A stretch of 64,000 bases of DNA from NCBI GenBank assembly GCA_963833505.1, contig CAWHYG010000015.1, positions 272,815 to 336,814 on the forward strand, in the 5' to 3' direction. Position numbers and translations under genes: made by a program. The notes beneath the pieces are model-generated. The model did not search any database, had not been told where the DNA came from, and saw only the letters and a list, made by a program, of their open reading frames with translations. Positions within the stretch are counted from its first letter, which is position 1. Every line of letters starts with the position of its first letter. Of the stretch, positions 17,381 through 29,300 are shown in pieces. This stretch comes from CAWHYG01 sp963833505 (GTDB lineage: Bacteria; Eisenbacteria; RBG-16-71-46; CAIMUX01).

Positions 17381-17852
17381 GGCAGATCCCCGAATCGCTA
17401 CCGGTGCAGCGCTGAGCCGCGGCCGCAATTTCGGCCGGCTTCTTCTCTGTCGCCCGAAGGAGTTCCTCGAGGTCACGCGGTACAACACCAGCGTTCTTTC
17501 CGCGAGATGTCGCTTCGCCAGGGCCCCCTCGATTGTCGGCTGACGGACCTGCAACCCGTCCGATCAAGCTTGAGACGACAACCCGCTGCTGCCGCGACGT
17601 GGCCGTAGGGACGGCTGCGCAGGATCTCGGAGGATTCCTCATTCTGGAGCGCTACGACTGCTCCGTGCTTCCACGATTGAGCGTCGCAAGACAAATGAGA
17701 TTGGTCCACTCAGTTGAGATAAGAAGTATTTCTGGACAGCAACATTAGATTTCTGACAGACTATATTTGCGGAATTTCCTCTTCGGCCCAAGACAGGCCC
17801 GGAGGACACCCGGCGATCCAACAGCATGACGAACTGTCGAGGAGGATCTCTC
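17381..17852. other. Intergenic region, no gene seen
   Basis: 472 bp separating the redox operon from an exported protein. AT content rises near 17690-17780, where a promoter for the next gene would be expected, but no hexamer pair is convincing. Confidence 0.5.
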
Positions 17853-18932
17853 ATGATACGTTTTCTACGGGTTCTGGCGGTCGGAGCCGCCCTGGCGTCT
17901 CTCGGATTCGCTTGGCCGGCCATGGCCAGCGTGCCCAAGCTCGTTTTTGCCGAGGACTTCACGGCTACGTTCTGCGTGTATTGTCCGCGCGCCAACTGCG
18001 CCCTGGACACGGTCGGCCATCGCAATCCAGACGACTTTGCCTATCTGGAAACACACGGACACTTCAACCCGGCCGATCCGTTTGTCACGGCCGAGACGAC
18101 CGCCCGAATCAACCGTTACCACGTCAATGCCTATCCCTGGGTCTGGTTTGACGGCGTGATTTCCGAAGAGGGCGCCAACGTCTGCACGGCGATGATTCCG
18201 GTCTACACCGCCGACCTCAATAGCCGCCTGAACGCCACCGACGGCGTCAGCCCGATCCAGATCTCCGGGTCCTTCAACGTCGACCCGATCAGCCAGCAGG
18301 CGACCCTGACGGCGAACTTCACCCTCGTCGATTCGGGTTCGTACACCGCGCATCAGGCGACCCTCTATGTCTATGAGGACAGCATTGCCTGCTGCACCGG
18401 CGTCGGCGGACAGGACGTCTGGGACAAGGTCGTCCGAATGGTGCGCTCCACTCCGCTGTCGCTGACGACTGATTCGCCGACCGGAACGGTGACGCAGGTC
18501 TACCAGTTCGGGAGCATCACGCCGACCGTTACCCCCTCGCACCTCCACGCCTTCGCGGTGTACGAGGAGATCGCCGGCTCCATGACGATCCTTCAGGCCA
18601 GCCGGTCCTTCTCGAGCGACCCGGCCGCGGCTCCCCCGCCGACGACGACCGACGCCCTGATGTTGACGGCCGGCCACAACCCGGTCCAGACCGAGGCGCG
18701 GCTCCGCTTCAACGTGCCGGCCGATGCCGCCGGGACGGTGCGCTTCTCCTTCCTCGACGCGGGCGGCCGGGTGGTTCGCACGTTGGATCGCGGCCCGCAG
18801 AAGAGCGGCTCGGGTGAGGCGGTTTGGGATCTCCGGGACGACAGCGGCCGTCAGCTTCCGAACGGCTTCTACTTCGCCCGCATGTACACGGCGAACGGCT
18901 CGGCCTCGACCAAGATTGTCGTCATGCGGTAA
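17853..18932 (+). CDS. Secreted thioredoxin-like (Omp28-type) protein with FlgD-like C-terminal sorting module
   Basis: 359 aa. ATG 17853 is preceded by GGAGGA. A clear signal peptide (residues 1-26, ending AMA) precedes a domain with C41-V-Y-C44 in 'EDFTATFCVYCPRANCALD', the layout of Omp28-related thioredoxin-like proteins. The last ~85 residues form an FlgD Ig-like module: 'NPVQTEARLRFNVP', 'VWDLRDDSGRQLPNGFYFAR' and a terminal 'STKIVVMR'. Such modules act as C-terminal sorting domains in several FCB lineages. The protein is probably exported to the cell surface and may be a disulfide-active adhesin or scaffold. A rho-independent terminator follows. Confidence 0.8.
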   Translation: MIRFLRVLAVGAALASLGFAWPAMASVPKLVFAEDFTATFCVYCPRANCALDTVGHRNPDDFAYLETHGHFNPADPFVTAETTARINRYHVNAYPWVWFDGVISEEGANVCTAMIPVYTADLNSRLNATDGVSPIQISGSFNVDPISQQATLTANFTLVDSGSYTAHQATLYVYEDSIACCTGVGGQDVWDKVVRMVRSTPLSLTTDSPTGTVTQVYQFGSITPTVTPSHLHAFAVYEEIAGSMTILQASRSFSSDPAAAPPPTTTDALMLTAGHNPVQTEARLRFNVPADAAGTVRFSFLDAGGRVVRTLDRGPQKSGSGEAVWDLRDDSGRQLPNGFYFARMYTANGSASTKIVVMR

Positions 18933-18962
18933 AACGGAACGGCCCTGTCAAGGGGTCACCGG

Positions 18963-18996
18963 GGCCACTCTCCGCCGAGGCGAGGGTGGCCTTTTT
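18963..18996 (+). terminator. Rho-independent terminator
   Basis: GGCCAC (18963-18968) pairs with GTGGCC (18986-18991) around a GC-rich partly paired loop, followed immediately by TTTTT. It ends the secreted protein gene at 18932. Confidence 0.8.
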
Positions 18997-19111
18997 CTGT
19001 CTCAGGACACCTCGATGACCTCGCTTGGCCGGATCGGTGCCTGGCCGATCCGTGCGGTCGACCACCCGGAGATACTCCCGATCCAGGGCGAAGGTGCGGT
19101 CGGAGATTTCG

Positions 19112-19783
19112 CTACTCGCACAGCGCCCGCGGGAAGAGCACGTGGTTCTCGAGATGGATGTGATCCATCAAGTCCGTCTGGAGCTGCTCGAGCCGCAGGT
19201 ATAGAGCCCGCCAGGTGGGGCAGGCTTCCGGCGGAGGCGTGTAGTCGGCGGTGAGCTCGCGCGTGCGCGCGAGGTTCGCTCCGTGCTCGTCGTGCTCCAT
19301 CTCCATCACCTGGATCGGGCCGGCCGCGCGGGCGCCATGCCCGGCGATGATCATCGGAAAGAGGATCTTCTCCTCCTTCTCCAGGTGCGAGAGCACCGAC
19401 TCGTGGATGCCGGCCAGGTGCCGCGCCAGGCCGCGCGGACAGGAATCCTTTTCGGCGTGCTTCTGCTCGACCGTCTCCGCCATCCGCCGCAGCTCCGGCA
19501 GCTCGCGCTTCAAGGGCTCATGGTACCGCTCGAGGATGTGCTGGATGATCGCCGCCAGAGGTTGATGCTCGAACGACACCGAGGTCCCGGGCTCCTGGGC
19601 CCGAATGGACTCAAGAACGGATTCCGCATCCAGATTCTTCTCGCGGCAGGCATCTTGGAGGGTCCGGCGCCCGCCGCAGCAGTAATCCAGGCCGGTAGCC
19701 TGAAACACGCGCGATGCCGCGGGCACCGCGACTGCGATGTCCGCCAGGGTCTGGTCGGCGCTCAGGTTCATGTCGTTCTTCAT
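19112..19783 (-). CDS. ric: Iron-sulfur cluster repair di-iron protein (RIC, YtfE/ScdA family)
   Basis: 223 aa from ATG 19783, preceded by GGAGG. The N-terminal ScdA domain has 'LDYCCGGRRTLQDAC'. The hemerythrin-like half carries the di-iron histidine/glutamate pattern: 'QHILERYHEPL', 'HLAGIHESVLSHLEKEEKIL', 'MEMEHDEHG' and 'HIHLENHVLFPRAL'. RIC proteins restore Fe-S clusters damaged by nitric oxide or oxidants and release iron or handle NO. A sigma-54 promoter lies upstream and a NorR-type activator is transcribed divergently, so it is very probably NO-induced. Confidence 0.92.
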   Translation of the reverse strand: MKNDMNLSADQTLADIAVAVPAASRVFQATGLDYCCGGRRTLQDACREKNLDAESVLESIRAQEPGTSVSFEHQPLAAIIQHILERYHEPLKRELPELRRMAETVEQKHAEKDSCPRGLARHLAGIHESVLSHLEKEEKILFPMIIAGHGARAAGPIQVMEMEHDEHGANLARTRELTADYTPPPEACPTWRALYLRLEQLQTDLMDHIHLENHVLFPRALCE

Positions 19784-19959
19784 TTCTGACCTCCGATTTG
19801 TTGCGGGCATCCTGTCGTCTCTTGTCGGCGTTCCGTCGTCGATCACGGTTCGGCACGGGTGGTCATCACGCGGGCCTTCCCGTGACTGCCGCCTCGATTC
19901 AGGTGGGCTCCTCAACCGACGGCTTCCTCGTTGCTTCGTAACGTCCTCGTCCGGGATGA

Positions 19960-19975
19960 CGCAGGTTTGGTGCCA
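19960..19975 (-). promoter_or_regulatory. Sigma-54 promoter for the RIC gene
   Basis: On the minus strand TGGCACCAAACCTGCG matches the -24/-12 consensus TGGCACGN4TTGCW, with GG and GC at the correct 12-base spacing and three mismatches elsewhere. It points at RIC with a leader of about 170 nt. The divergent neighbour encodes a sigma-54 activator. A GT-N7-AC match (20032-20042), the general NorR site pattern, lies about 70 bp upstream. Confidence 0.7.
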
Positions 19976-20036
19976 GCCGATCTCGCGTTGAAAGCAAATG
20001 AGTTGCAGAGTTGGCCGGCTCGACGTTATCGTTTCA

Positions 20037-20054
20037 ACAACAGGAGGATGTTGT
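20037..20054 (+). promoter_or_regulatory. Inverted repeat enclosing the norR ribosome binding site
   Basis: ACAACA-GGAGGA-TGTTGT is a perfect 6-bp inverted repeat with the Shine-Dalgarno sequence as the loop, ending one base before ATG 20056. It could be an mRNA hairpin that tunes translation or an operator for autoregulation. Confidence 0.5.
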
Positions 20055-20055
20055 C

Positions 20056-21798
<1,743 letters not shown>

Positions 21799-21955
21799 TC
21801 CTCCCGCGCCTGGCGTGGAAGCTCGGCCAGATCGGAGGCGGCGAAACGCTCACGCCGGAGTCGACATTGATTGCGATCGGAGCCTGCCGATTCGAGACGT
21901 CGACCACCCGCAGGCCGGAGGCGGAGACAAAGGGGAGGTCCAGCGCAACGCCTCG

Positions 21956-24061
21956 CTATTGATACAGGCTCTTGATCCTCCCCCAGGTCTGGATGGAAAC
22001 CGGAACGGCCTTGCCGAGCACGTACGCGCCGATTCCGAGAGCCCGGGTCGGGACCCAGATGATCGACGGATCCGTCCACCCGGCCGGATAGCCGATTCCA
22101 GGGACGACGTTCGTGCGCGGCTTGCCCCCGGGTCCGTCCAGATCGGCTCCGACCAACCAGCCGCCCGAGGCGTTCGGCCACTCGCCCCAGTACCCGACGA
22201 AGAAATCACCGCTTACCGGCTCGTTGGAGGTGTCGATGTCATGCAAAGTGACGGTCGGCCAGATTCCCGGAGCCGAGATCGAAATCCCCAGATCCACCCC
22301 GATCACGCTGGTCGGATTGCACCCGTCGGAATTCCACAGGTAGGCGTCGAGCTTCTGGCCGGTGTAGAAGCCGGCAGTGGTCGTCAGAGCGTACCGTTGG
22401 CCGCAGACGGTCCCGGTCGCGTTGTAGCCTTCGGCGAAAGCCCCATAGCAAGGCGCGATCTCGCCGCCGTACCACCAGCCGTAACCACTCTCGTACGTCC
22501 CGTCGGCGTTCATGAGCAGGTCTGCGCCGGGGCAGCGATTCGCTCGCCCATCCGCCCTGATGCTGCCGGATCCCATGCCGACCGATCGTGCCGCCTTCCC
22601 GCCGCGGGGGAGCATCCGTTTCTTGGATTGCATTTCCTGGCAGGGATTGGGTGAGCACGTCCAGTTCGGACCCAGCCAGGAACCGGAACAGCCGGCCTGT
22701 GTCGTCATGGCGCAGGCGCCGCAGCTGCAGCAGGCCCCCAGGCCCAGCAGACAGGGGTTCGGGGTGCACCTGGTGCCCGGGCCCAGCCACCGGCCCTGGC
22801 AACCCAACTGCAGGGTGACGGTGCAGATGCCGTCGATGCAGCAAGCGCCCAGCGAATACTCGATCGGACAGGGATTCGGATCGCACGTGGCATAGGATCC
22901 CAGCCACAGGCCCTGGCAACCAGCCCGGTTCGTAACCGCACAGGTTCCATCGTGGAGTTCGCAGCAGGCGCCGTTCGGCTGAGGGCAGGGGTTCGGGTCG
23001 CACGTCGTGTTTGCCCCCATCCACTGCCCCTGGCAACCCGCCTCGGTCGTGATCTTGCAGTCGCCGGTGATGCAGCACGCTCCGCCCGGTGCGCATGGGT
23101 TCGGATCGCAGGTCGTGTTCGCCCCCATCCACTGCCCCTGGCAGACTCTCTGTATCGTGATCGTGCAGACGCCGCTGATACAGCACGCCCCACCCAAAGG
23201 GCATGGATCCGGGCTGCACGGCACGTTCGACCCCAGCCAGATCCCTCCTTGCAGCGAACAGTCTCCCGAGCTCAGAACGCGGCAGGTTCCGTCATTGAAG
23301 CAGCAGGCGCCCGGCGGCTGCGGGCAGGGATTGGGGGCGCACACGGTGTTGTCTCCCCGATAGGACCCGCCGTGGACGGCGCAGTCGCCCGCCGTGTAGA
23401 CGATGCAGCTTCCGTCCGGGAAACAACAGGCGCCGACGAACGACGGGCAGGGGTTGTTGCCGGCCGTGTTGAACCCCAAGATTCCGTAGGCGTAGATCGG
23501 ATCCACGTTCGGCGGAAGGGAATCATCGGTGAAGGCTCCCCCCAGCGACGGGTTCGGCCCGAGGGCGAAGGTGCCGGGACCGCCGGAGGTATACCCGGCG
23601 AACCAATAGCACTCCACGAGGGTCGCGGTCTGGGGGACGTCCCAGACCAACGCGTTCCCGGTTCCCGAGCCCGGCCACGCATGGTCAGGAATCTCCGTGT
23701 CCGCGCAGAGACCGTACCCATGGGCCGGTAGCGCGACGTTGGTGGCGTAGGTGAGCCCGAAACTGACGCCCTTGAGACGGGGGCTGCTCCCGTCGGCGAA
23801 GGCGGCATAGACCTTCCACACCTTGATGGCGCCGGGACCGGATCCATCGATGCGGCTCACGGAGCCGGCGCAGGAAGACAAGGGAGCGATGCCGCAATAG
23901 TCGGTCGTGTCCGTGGTATACGAGAGGCCGGGATAATGGACGATCAGCGTCCCCCCGGCATTCGGCCCGGCCAGGGCGGTCGCGGCCAGGCCGCCCGAAA
24001 GCGCCATCGGCATCAGAAGGGCAATCGCCACCCGCCCGCAAACACCCAGCATCCGTTCCAT
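21956..24061 (-). CDS. GACC cysteine-repeat exoprotein A (7 repeats)
   Basis: 701 aa; ATG 24061 follows AAAGGAACG. Signal peptide 1-31 ends at 'ALAGPNAGGTLIVHYPG', the start of an N-terminal domain (~30-220) shared by all three paralogs. Seven tandem repeats of ~35-42 aa follow, each of the form GACC-x(3-5)-C-x(6-8)-C-x-G-x-W-x-G-x(5)-C-x-PNPC, six cysteines per unit and presumably disulfide-locked. A ~165-aa C-terminal domain ('SGYGWWYGGEIAPCYGAFAEG', 'GDFFVGYWGEWPNASGGW') ends in QTWGRIKSLYQ. Similar GACC repeats are common in exoproteins of Planctomycetes-like and Eisenbacteria-like genomes (from memory). The function is unknown; surface or extracellular location is likely. It lies downstream of two paralogs on the same strand. 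Confidence 0.8.
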   Translation of the reverse strand: MERMLGVCGRVAIALLMPMALSGGLAATALAGPNAGGTLIVHYPGLSYTTDTTDYCGIAPLSSCAGSVSRIDGSGPGAIKVWKVYAAFADGSSPRLKGVSFGLTYATNVALPAHGYGLCADTEIPDHAWPGSGTGNALVWDVPQTATLVECYWFAGYTSGGPGTFALGPNPSLGGAFTDDSLPPNVDPIYAYGILGFNTAGNNPCPSFVGACCFPDGSCIVYTAGDCAVHGGSYRGDNTVCAPNPCPQPPGACCFNDGTCRVLSSGDCSLQGGIWLGSNVPCSPDPCPLGGACCISGVCTITIQRVCQGQWMGANTTCDPNPCAPGGACCITGDCKITTEAGCQGQWMGANTTCDPNPCPQPNGACCELHDGTCAVTNRAGCQGLWLGSYATCDPNPCPIEYSLGACCIDGICTVTLQLGCQGRWLGPGTRCTPNPCLLGLGACCSCGACAMTTQAGCSGSWLGPNWTCSPNPCQEMQSKKRMLPRGGKAARSVGMGSGSIRADGRANRCPGADLLMNADGTYESGYGWWYGGEIAPCYGAFAEGYNATGTVCGQRYALTTTAGFYTGQKLDAYLWNSDGCNPTSVIGVDLGISISAPGIWPTVTLHDIDTSNEPVSGDFFVGYWGEWPNASGGWLVGADLDGPGGKPRTNVVPGIGYPAGWTDPSIIWVPTRALGIGAYVLGKAVPVSIQTWGRIKSLYQ

Positions 24062-24195
24062 CCCAACGTTCCTTTCGTCGGCCCCACCGGGCGGCCTGCA
24101 ACGCAGGACGCGGCAGGCGTGATCGGACCGGTGGCCGGGCCCCATGGGGCGGTGAGCAAAAGAAAGCGGCCGCCGGACGGGACTTTCGAGCGCCA

Positions 24196-26277
24196 TTAGT
24201 GATACAGGCTCTTGATCCTCCCCCAGGTCTGGATCGAGACGGGAACCGGGGGCGGGGGACCCGTAAGCACGTAAGCACCGATCCCGATGGCCTGGGTCGG
24301 ACCCCAGATCAACGACACGTCGTTCCAACCGGTCGGATAGCCGACGCCGGGCGCGATGTTCGTCCGCGGCTGGCCGCCGAACCCGTCGAGGTCAGCACCG
24401 ATGTACCAACCGGCCATCGCGCCCGGCCACTCGCCCCAGTAGCCGACGAAGAAGTTGCCGGAGATCCGTACATCCGTCGTGTTGATGTCGGTCAACGCGA
24501 ATTCCGGCCATACCGCAGGTTGGCTGATGTTGATACCCGGGTCCACGTGGATGACGCTGGTCGGGTTGTTGCCGTCGGAGTTCCACAGGTAGGCGTCGAG
24601 TTTCTGGCAGTTGAACATCCCGGACGACGTCGTCAAGGCGTACTGCTGGCCGCAGACGCTTCCGGTCGCATTGTAGCCTTCGGCGAAGGCGCCGTAATAC
24701 GGCGCGACCTGTCCGCCGTACCACCAGGTGTATCCATTCTCGTAGCTGCCATCGGAATTCAACATGAACGTTGACCCAGCACAAGGATTGGTTCGGGAAC
24801 CCGGCCGGATCACCCCATGCCCGACGCCGACCGAGCCGGCCGCCCGTCCGCCATGCGACCGGCCGGCGTTGGTATACCGCTTGGCCATCGGGCACGGATC
24901 CGGATTGCAGGTCGTGCCCGCGCCCATCCACTGGCCCTGGCAGTCGGCCTGTGTGGTGACGGTACATTGGCCGCAAACGCAACAGGCGCCCGTCGGCTGC
25001 GTGCAGGGATTGGGGCTGCAAGTCGTGCCCGGACCCATCCACGCGCCCTGGCAACTCGCCTGCGTCGTGATGGTGCAGTCCGCGTTGATGCAGCAGGCGC
25101 CGGTGGCCGGGGGGCACGGATTCGGAATGCACACGGTGTTCCCGCCCATCCACTGGCCCTGGCAGTTCGCCTGGGTCGTGACGGTGCAGGCTCCGTTGAT
25201 GCAACAGGCGCCGGCCGGGGGACACGGATTCGGGTTGCACGTCGTGTTCGCGCCCAGCCACTGGCCCTGGCAGTTCGCCTGGGTCGTGATCGTGCAGGCT
25301 CCGTTGATGCAACAGGCGCCCACCGGAGGTTGCGGACACGGGTTCGGCGTGCAGGTCGTTCCCGCGCCCTGCCAAACGCCCTTGCAATTCTTCTGCAAGG
25401 TGATCGTGCAGGTTCCGTCAGACGCGCAACACGCGCCCGGCTGCGGACACGGATTCGGCGTGCAGGTCGTCCCCGCGCCCTGCCAGTTGCCCGTGCAGTT
25501 CTTCTGCAAGGTGATCGTGCAGCTTCCGTCTGACGCACAGCACGCGCCCGTCGGCTGCGGACAGGGGTTGGGGTCGCACGAGGTGCCGTTCCCCAGATAG
25601 GATCCGCCGTGGCTGGCGCAGTCTCCCGCCGTGGACATGATGCAGGTCCCGTCCGGGAAACAGCACGCGCCCGCGATCACGGGACAGGGGTCACTTCCAC
25701 CGGTGTTGAAGCCCATTGCCCCGTAGGCGTAGATCTCGTCGACCTTCGGCGGGATGGAGTCGTCGGTGAACGCTCCCCCGAGCGACGGGTTCGGTCCGAG
25801 CGCGAAGGTGCCGGCACCTCCGATGACGTACCCGGCGAACCAATAACACTCCACCAGAGTGCCGGTCTGCGGGTTGTCCCAGAATACGGAGTCGCCTGTC
25901 CCCGACCGCGGCCAGGTGTTGTCCGGGAACTCGACATCCCCGCAGGTGCCGTATCCCTGGGCTGGAATCCTGACATTGCCGGAATAGGTGATCCCGAAGC
26001 TCAGGCCCTTGAGGCGGGGGCTGCTGCCGACGACGAAGGCCGCGTAGACCTTCCAGACCTTGATGGCCGACGGGCCGGACCCGTCGATCTCGCTCACGGC
26101 CTCAGCGCAGGAAGACAGCGGCGCCACGCCGCAATAGTCGGTCGTGCCCGGGACGTAAGCGAGTCCTGGGTAATGAACGATCAGCGTTCCGCCGGCATTC
26201 GGCCCGGCCATCGCGACCGCGGCCAGAACAACCAGCCCAGCAAGCGGCATCAAGAGGACAGTCGCCCAAGACCTCAT
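24196..26277 (-). CDS. GACC cysteine-repeat exoprotein B (7 repeats)
   Basis: 693 aa from ATG 26277. Signal peptide (MRSWATVLLMPLAGLVVLAA core), N-terminal domain, seven GACC units ('GACCINGACTITTQANCQGQ' type) and the ~165-aa C-terminal domain are in the same order as in protein A. The end is PVSIQTWGRIKSLYH. The signal peptide and 84-nt leader are almost the same as those of protein C, so B and C are the more recent duplicates. Repeats 2 and 3 are nearly identical, as are 4 and 5, showing repeat gain inside the gene. The spacing of ~120-134 bp to neighbours on both sides is compatible with one transcript. Confidence 0.8.
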   Translation of the reverse strand: MRSWATVLLMPLAGLVVLAAVAMAGPNAGGTLIVHYPGLAYVPGTTDYCGVAPLSSCAEAVSEIDGSGPSAIKVWKVYAAFVVGSSPRLKGLSFGITYSGNVRIPAQGYGTCGDVEFPDNTWPRSGTGDSVFWDNPQTGTLVECYWFAGYVIGGAGTFALGPNPSLGGAFTDDSIPPKVDEIYAYGAMGFNTGGSDPCPVIAGACCFPDGTCIMSTAGDCASHGGSYLGNGTSCDPNPCPQPTGACCASDGSCTITLQKNCTGNWQGAGTTCTPNPCPQPGACCASDGTCTITLQKNCKGVWQGAGTTCTPNPCPQPPVGACCINGACTITTQANCQGQWLGANTTCNPNPCPPAGACCINGACTVTTQANCQGQWMGGNTVCIPNPCPPATGACCINADCTITTQASCQGAWMGPGTTCSPNPCTQPTGACCVCGQCTVTTQADCQGQWMGAGTTCNPDPCPMAKRYTNAGRSHGGRAAGSVGVGHGVIRPGSRTNPCAGSTFMLNSDGSYENGYTWWYGGQVAPYYGAFAEGYNATGSVCGQQYALTTSSGMFNCQKLDAYLWNSDGNNPTSVIHVDPGINISQPAVWPEFALTDINTTDVRISGNFFVGYWGEWPGAMAGWYIGADLDGFGGQPRTNIAPGVGYPTGWNDVSLIWGPTQAIGIGAYVLTGPPPPVPVSIQTWGRIKSLYH

Positions 26278-26361
26278 TTCGCACGCTTCTCTCCGCGGCC
26301 CCGGCCGATGGCCGGAGCCTCGCGTCATGCGGTCGCCACCGGGCTTTCGTCCCGATCGCTT
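26278..26361 (-). other. Conserved 84-nt leader, copy in front of exoprotein B
   Basis: Aligned without gaps to 30685-30768, with about 70 of 84 bases identical by eye. It contains GGCTCCGGCC-ATC-GGCCGGGGCC, able to form a ten-pair hairpin, followed by GAGAGAAGCG before the ATG. In the other copy the stem is imperfect. Conservation may reflect recent duplication, a 5' UTR function, or both. Confidence 0.6.
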
Positions 26362-26397
26362 GTCAGCGAATCTCGCCAGCCTCCCGAACGGCCCGGG

Positions 26398-29300
26398 CTA
26401 GTGATACAGGCTCTTGATCCTCCCCCAGGTCTGGATCGAAACAGGAACCGGGGGCGGAGGACCTTCCATGACGTAAGCACCGAGACCGATGGCCTGGGTC
26501 GGACCCCAGATAACGCACACGTTGTTCCAACCGGTCGGGTACCCGATCCCGGGCGCAATGTTCGTGCGCGGCATGCCACCGTAACCATTCAGGTCGGCGC
26601 CAATGAACCAACCGGCGATCGCGCCCGGCCACTCACCCCAGTAACCGACGAAGAAGTTGCCCGGGCTCACTTCGTCCGTCGTGTTGATGTCGGCAAGCGT
26701 GAAGCTCGGCCAGATCGCCGGCGTCGAAACGGTCATGCCGTAGTCGACGTTGATGACGCTGGTCGGGTTGGTGCCGTCGGAGTTCCAGAGGTAGGCGTCG
26801 GCCTTCTGGCCGGAGTACATGCCGGTCTCGCTCGTGATCGCCCACTGCTGACCGCAGACGAAACCAGTCGCGGTGTAGCCTTCCGCGAACGCGCCGTAGT
26901 AAGGCGCCACCTGACCGCCATACCACCAGGTGAAGCCGTTCTCATAGGAGCCGTCCGCGTTGAGCAGTAGCGTCGAGCCCGAGCACGGGTTGGTCCGGGG
27001 CCCCGCCTTGATCTTGCCGTGTCCGACGCCCACCGAGCGGGCCGTCCGGCCGGCTTGCGACAGACCCCTGGTATAGCGTTTGGCGATCGGGCACGGATTC
27101 GGGTCGCAGCTTGTGCCCGCGCCCATCCACTGGCCCGGGCAGTCGGCCTGCGTGGTGATCGTGCATTGGATGGTGCAGGGCCCGGTGACGCAGCAGGCAC
27201 CGACCGGAGGGCACGGATTCGGGTTGCACGTCGTGTTCGCACCCATCCATTGACCCGGGCAGTTCGCCTGGGTCGTAATCGTGCAGAACCCGTTGCTGCA
27301 GCAGGCGCCCACCGGCGGCTGCGGACAGGGGTTCGGGGTGCAGACGGTGCCGGAGCCCTGCCACGTGCCTCCTTCGTGCTGGCAGGTGTACTGGTTCAAT
27401 ACCGTGCAGTGCCCATCCGCGAAGCAGCAGGCTCCGCCCGTCGGTTGCGAGCTGAGCACGTAGACGCTGATCCCGAGAGCCTGCGTCTGGCCCCAGACAA
27501 TCGAGGGATCCGCCCACCCGGTCGGATAGCCGATCCCCGGCGCGATGTTCGTCCGCGGCTTGCCGCCGATCCCGTTCAGATCGGCTCCCACGTACCAACC
27601 GGCCGACGCGCCCGGCCACTCGCCCCAGTACCCGACGAAGAAGTCGCCGCTCACCGGCTCGTCCGAGGTGTCGATGTCGTGCAGGGTGATCGTCGGCCAG
27701 ATCCCCGGAGCCGAGATCGAGATCCCCAAATCCACGCTGGTCACGCTGGTCGGATTGCACCCGTCGGAATTCCACAGATAGGCATCGAGTCTCTGACCGT
27801 TGTACATTCCGGACGCGGTCGTCAGGGCATACTGCTGGCCGCAGACGGTCCCAGTCGCGTTGTAGCCCTCGGCAAAGGCGCCGTAGTACGGAGCCGCCTC
27901 GCCGCCGTACGACCACACATACGCGCTCTCGTAGGTTCCGTCCGCGTTCATGAACAGGTTCGAGCCGGAGCAGGGGTTGTCCCGCGGACCCGCCTTGATC
28001 CTGCCGACTCCCTTCCCGACCGATCGCGCCGCCTTTCCGCCACGGGCGAGCATCCGGCCCGTGAGTCGCGCCTTCTGGTAGCAGGGATTCGGCGAACAGG
28101 TCGAGCTCGGGCCCAACCAGTATCCGGCGCAGTCAGCCAGCGTCGTCATGGTGCAGGCGCCACAGATGCAGCAGGCGCCGGTGGCCGGCGGGCAGGGATT
28201 CGGATTGCACACGGTGTTCGGGCCCATCCACTGGCCCTGACAGGTCGCCTCGGTGGTGATCGTGCAGGCGCCGTTGATGCAGCAGGCACCGGCCGGAGGA
28301 CACGGATTCGGTGTGCACGTCGTGTTCACGCCCTGCCACGTGCCGCCGGCCTGCGTGCAGGCGGCCTGGGTCAAGAGCTGGCAGGTGCCATCCTTGAAGC
28401 AGCACGCGCCCGCCGGCTGCGTGCACGGATTCGGTGTGCAGGAAGTGTTGTCGCCCTGGTAGGTGCCGCCCTGCGATGTGCAGTTGGCCTTCGTCAGGAC
28501 CTGGCAGGTGCCGTCCTTGAAGCAGCAGGCGCCGGTCGGCTGCGGACAGGGATTCGGCGTGCAGACGGTGCCGGAGCCTTGCCACGTGCCTCCTTCGTGC
28601 TGGCAGGTAGACTGGTTCAGCACCGTGCAATGTCCGTCCGCGAAACAGCAGGCTCCGCTCGTCGGTTGAGAGCCCAGCACGTAGGCGCTGACCCCGAGAG
28701 CCTGCGTCGGACCCCAGACGATCGAGGGATCCGCCCACCCGGTCGGATAGCCGATCCCCGGCGCGATGTTCGTCCGCGGCTTGCCGCCAATCCCGTTCAG
28801 GTCGGCACCCATGAACCAATCGCAAGAGGCGCCCGGCCACTCGCCCCAAACACCGACAAAGAAGTCGCCGCTGACCGGTTCGTCCGTGGTGTTGATGTCG
28901 ACCAGGGAAACCGCCGGCCACGTCGCCGGCTCCGAAATCGAGATCCCCAAGTCCACGTTGATGACACTGGTCGGATTGCACCCGTCGGAGTTCCACAGGT
29001 AGGCATCGATCTTCGGCGAGGGGAAGAGGTTGGTCAGGGTTGTCAGAGCGTACTGCTGGCCGCAGACGGTCCCGACCGCGTTGTACCCCTCGGCAAAAGC
29101 GCCGTAGTAGGGCACGGCCTGCCCCGCGTCCACCCAGGCATAGGCAGTCTCGTAGGTTCCGTCAGCGTTCATGAGGAGATCCGAGCCGGGGCAAGGATTG
29201 TCCTGGGGACCTGCCTTGATCCGCCCGTGTCCCTGGCCGACCGATCGCGCCACGGCGCCGTTGCGGGCCAGCATGCGACTCTTGAGCCGCGCCTTCTGGT

